64,000 bases of DNA, taken from positions 62,001 through 126,000 of the forward strand of contig JTDE01001114.1 of NCBI GenBank assembly GCA_014338405.1. The letters are read 5' to 3'. The position numbers were made by a program, and so were the translations under genes. This stretch comes from Paragonimus skrjabini miyazakii. Taxonomy: Eukaryota > Platyhelminthes > Trematoda > Plagiorchiida > Troglotrematidae. Position 1 is the first letter of the stretch. Each line of letters begins with the position of its first letter. The notes under the pieces were generated by a model that saw only the letters and a list, made by a program, of their open reading frames with translations, was not told the DNA's origin and searched no databases. This document shows, one piece after another, positions 61,797 to 64,000 of this stretch.

Positions 61797-62348
61797 GTAA
61801 GTTTCTTTAAAAGATACCCAAAAGTTACATCAGGAAGACGTGCTTATCGTTTTGGTAGGCGGAAACCAATTTATTAAAACAGTAAGCAAAAACTGATTTA
61901 TCAATCAAACGGTGCAACAATTTTACTTGAAACGGTACCAGCACTAAAATAGTTTGTTAGACACTTCCAGCTCACTAACCACTAGCTAATGTACTACATA
62001 TCTTAACTCACCGCTAACCGTTGAGTAAAATCTTTGAACCCCTCACATCGGGAAAACGTTTTTATTTTTAGTTTGGATTAACCTTTCTGTCTGTAATAAA
62101 TCGCCTGGACCGGTTTTCCCAAGTGCAATAAAACTAAATAGCTGTAACTTACAAAGGTTTACTTGAAACCGGAATCCAGTGTTGCTCATTTACTTTCTGA
62201 GAAGCAGACCCGTATGTTACTTTTATAATGATATACATTTCACAAATTGGATAGTTAGATTAGGACTTCTGAGCTTCAACTTGAAATTTCGGCATAAATG
62301 TGGACACCTAACTACTTGTTGCCTCGTAGTTTAACATGTTTACTGCAG

Positions 62349-62751
62349 AAACCGAAAATCCGGCAAATTTTCCATCTCAACAGTCAGGTGTGGATGGTAT
62401 TGTAAAAGTGAACGAGTCGGAAAATAATTTGCTAATATGGAGACAATTTTACAGCATGCAGCAAGGAAGGTTATGTTACATAGTCTTCACCCGAAGACTT
62501 CAAACGAACAACACTATTTGTCTTCTAGAATGAAAGCTGATTACAATAATTTACGGCCAACTTTTGAAGCGTCATTGAAGCCAACAACTTCTTATCGAAT
62601 AACTCAGACAACTGAAGAGGAAATATGGTCTACCACTCATTTAATCGTTAAGATCAAAATCATATTAACTTGCACCAAAAATGACAATTTACAAATTTTT
62701 CTTTCCGACAAACTGTGTGGCTCACTAATCGCAGTCGGGGGAAAAAATTAA
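62349..62751 (+). CDS. Candidate next UNC5 exon(s), end of ZU5; reading frame unresolved
   Basis: Two overlapping frames compete. From acceptor CTGCAG at 62348, entered in phase 1 (from the 61854 donor), the frame reads ETENPANFPSQQ and later WRQFYSMQQGRLCYIVFTRR before a stop at 62533; the CYxVFT run resembles the ZU5 end of UNC5. From acceptor TTTTACAG at 62454, entered in phase 0 (from the 61796 donor), another frame reads HAARKVMLHSLHPKTSNEQH and stays open to 62751. No good donor was found for either. I favour the first for its resemblance. The gene must continue into UPA and death domains not seen here. Confidence 0.4.
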
Positions 62752-63085
62752 TCCTCAACGACGACTATTTTGATACTCCTTTTACGTATTCAATGCTACA
62801 CCACCTTAAATTTTTCTTACTTATTGTAACTCAACAGTTCACAAAATCTGGGAATCCAGGGTGTTGAGTTATACATCAGAAACATGATAGCAGCATGCCA
62901 ATTCAGCTTTCTGCTTGATGTAGTTGTCAAGTAAATGGAAAATAATTCCATCCGCCAATAGAAACTAGGCTCGTGATGCTGGAAAAATTATTAATGCATG
63001 TCTGAAAGGGACTTCACCAAACACTAAACAATAACACATGTGTATTTGAGTGCATACGTTAGTCTTCATATACCTTTCGACGCAG

Positions 63086-63220
63086 GTAGCTGTTCGAAAT
63101 ACCGGCGCCTGCACTAGGTTATTTTTCAGGGAAGGACGTATTATTTTAAGTGAAATGCATGCACAAAGTTATACAAGCAAATTACGTGCGCTGTACCACC
63201 ATACCACACTTAGTAAACGG
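63086..63220 (+). CDS. Possible further UNC5 exon, UPA region, weak
   Basis: A 135-bp open stretch lies between an acceptor-like CGACGCAG and a donor-like CGG|GTACTT, phase 0 on both sides. It reads VAVRNTGACTRLFFREGR, then SEMHAQSYTSKLRALY. A faint resemblance to the start of the UPA domain (an ACTxL followed by a charged strand) prompted the call. It may be chance, and intervening exons could be missing. Confidence 0.2.
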
Positions 63221-64000
63221 GTACTTAGTGAGTAAGAACACTTGCATGGTCTTACATCTACATCGGGTGACTGGCACATGGTTGTATCTGATTGCCTTAC
63301 AAAGGTAGCGAACCGAACGCTTACATAGGTTATTGTACCAATGCCTAGTAGAAGAATGAAAACTGAACGTTACCTGGTGCAAACGCTTTAAACGATTGGT
63401 GCTTCAGAGACTAATGTAACGTAAAAGCATATGAATAAAGCATAACAGTATGGTACAAATTAATTAAAACTTCTTCAACTGTGGCAACTTTTAAATGGCT
63501 TCAGGACAGTAACTCAGAAAACTCATCATTTATGCCGTTGCTATTCATAAGGTTGATACGTTCTTCTACCATAGCCGTGGGGTTACTTGACGGGCCATAT
63601 CAGACTGTCAGCAAAGAAGTCAGATGCATTACAGCTGAACGCTGGTAATAGTTTTAACCCTCAGCTGCAACTAACTGGTTTTATTAAACTGAACAGTTTC
63701 ATATCAGGGGTGAAAAACTAAAGCACATGCTACCGTCCTTTCATGTTATAGCTTCATTTCACATAAATGTCAAGAATACTTCTTAAAACTGAAGATTTCA
63801 GAAATTAGAATTCATATTTGTACAAACTGCTAGTGTCATAGCACATATTCTGCAAAGCATGAGATCTAAGATAATTATTGGTGGATTACGTATTATCTTC
63901 TGGGTGGCACACTGTGACCTCAGCATTTGTAAGGCCCGCTGCAGCGCAGTAATACGCATAGCTTACCTTTCTGCGCTTGTGTATTTTAGCTACCGTGAAA
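63221..64000. other. Presumed UNC5 intron, nothing recognised
   Basis: A+T-rich sequence to the window end. No exon with UPA or death-domain features was found, so the 3' end of the gene lies beyond the window. Confidence 0.45.

Noticed and set aside
1..64000. CRISPR arrays, operons, ribosome binding sites, rRNA
   Set aside because: None seen; spliced genes and animal retroelements make a prokaryotic reading untenable.

Overview
This window reads as animal nuclear DNA, most likely from a flatworm, and probably from a digenean fluke with a large, repeat-rich genome. The clues are one widely spread gene with very long introns, A+T-rich non-coding DNA, and relics of RTE-like LINE, Penelope-like and R2-like retroelements together with tRNA-derived short repeats. 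The species call is inference from family resemblance. Two 100-base N blocks (4432-4531 and 58844-58943) are scaffolding gaps.

The one confidently recognised gene is a netrin receptor of the UNC5 family on the plus strand. Nine exons between 49329 and 61796 were joined by hand. They encode an immunoglobulin domain, a second immunoglobulin domain split over two exons, one thrombospondin type 1 repeat, a transmembrane helix, a long unconserved cytoplasmic linker and most of a ZU5 domain. Every junction is in phase with GT/AG sites, and the domain order is that of UNC5. Two upstream open frames with signal peptides (24940-25258 and 31720-31939) both end in the phase the first Ig exon needs, so they are candidate alternative first exons. 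If either is used, the gene has an intron of roughly 17 to 24 kb. The ZU5 end, UPA and death domains lie in uncertain exons after 62349 or beyond the window.

The rest is repeat relics in non-coding DNA. 6383-7098 holds partial copies of a tRNA-derived repeat forming a palindrome with arms of about 225 bp; other copies lie near 29.5 kb and 41.2 kb. 12270-15200 is a decayed LINE with endonuclease and reverse transcriptase. 16290-17860 and 44590-45860 are two Penelope-like elements, each broken and inverted near the same point of the reverse transcriptase. 45866-47800 is an R2-like element with zinc finger, Myb and reverse transcriptase regions, lying outside any visible rDNA and abutting the second Penelope copy. 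28718-29040 and about 30405-30700 are two copies of a second tRNA-containing short repeat, the first flanked by a 12-bp target-site duplication.

The retroelements from 28.7 to 47.8 kb all lie inside the proposed first intron of the UNC5 gene. No host gene other than UNC5 could be supported. No functional tRNA, rRNA, CRISPR array or prokaryotic feature is present.
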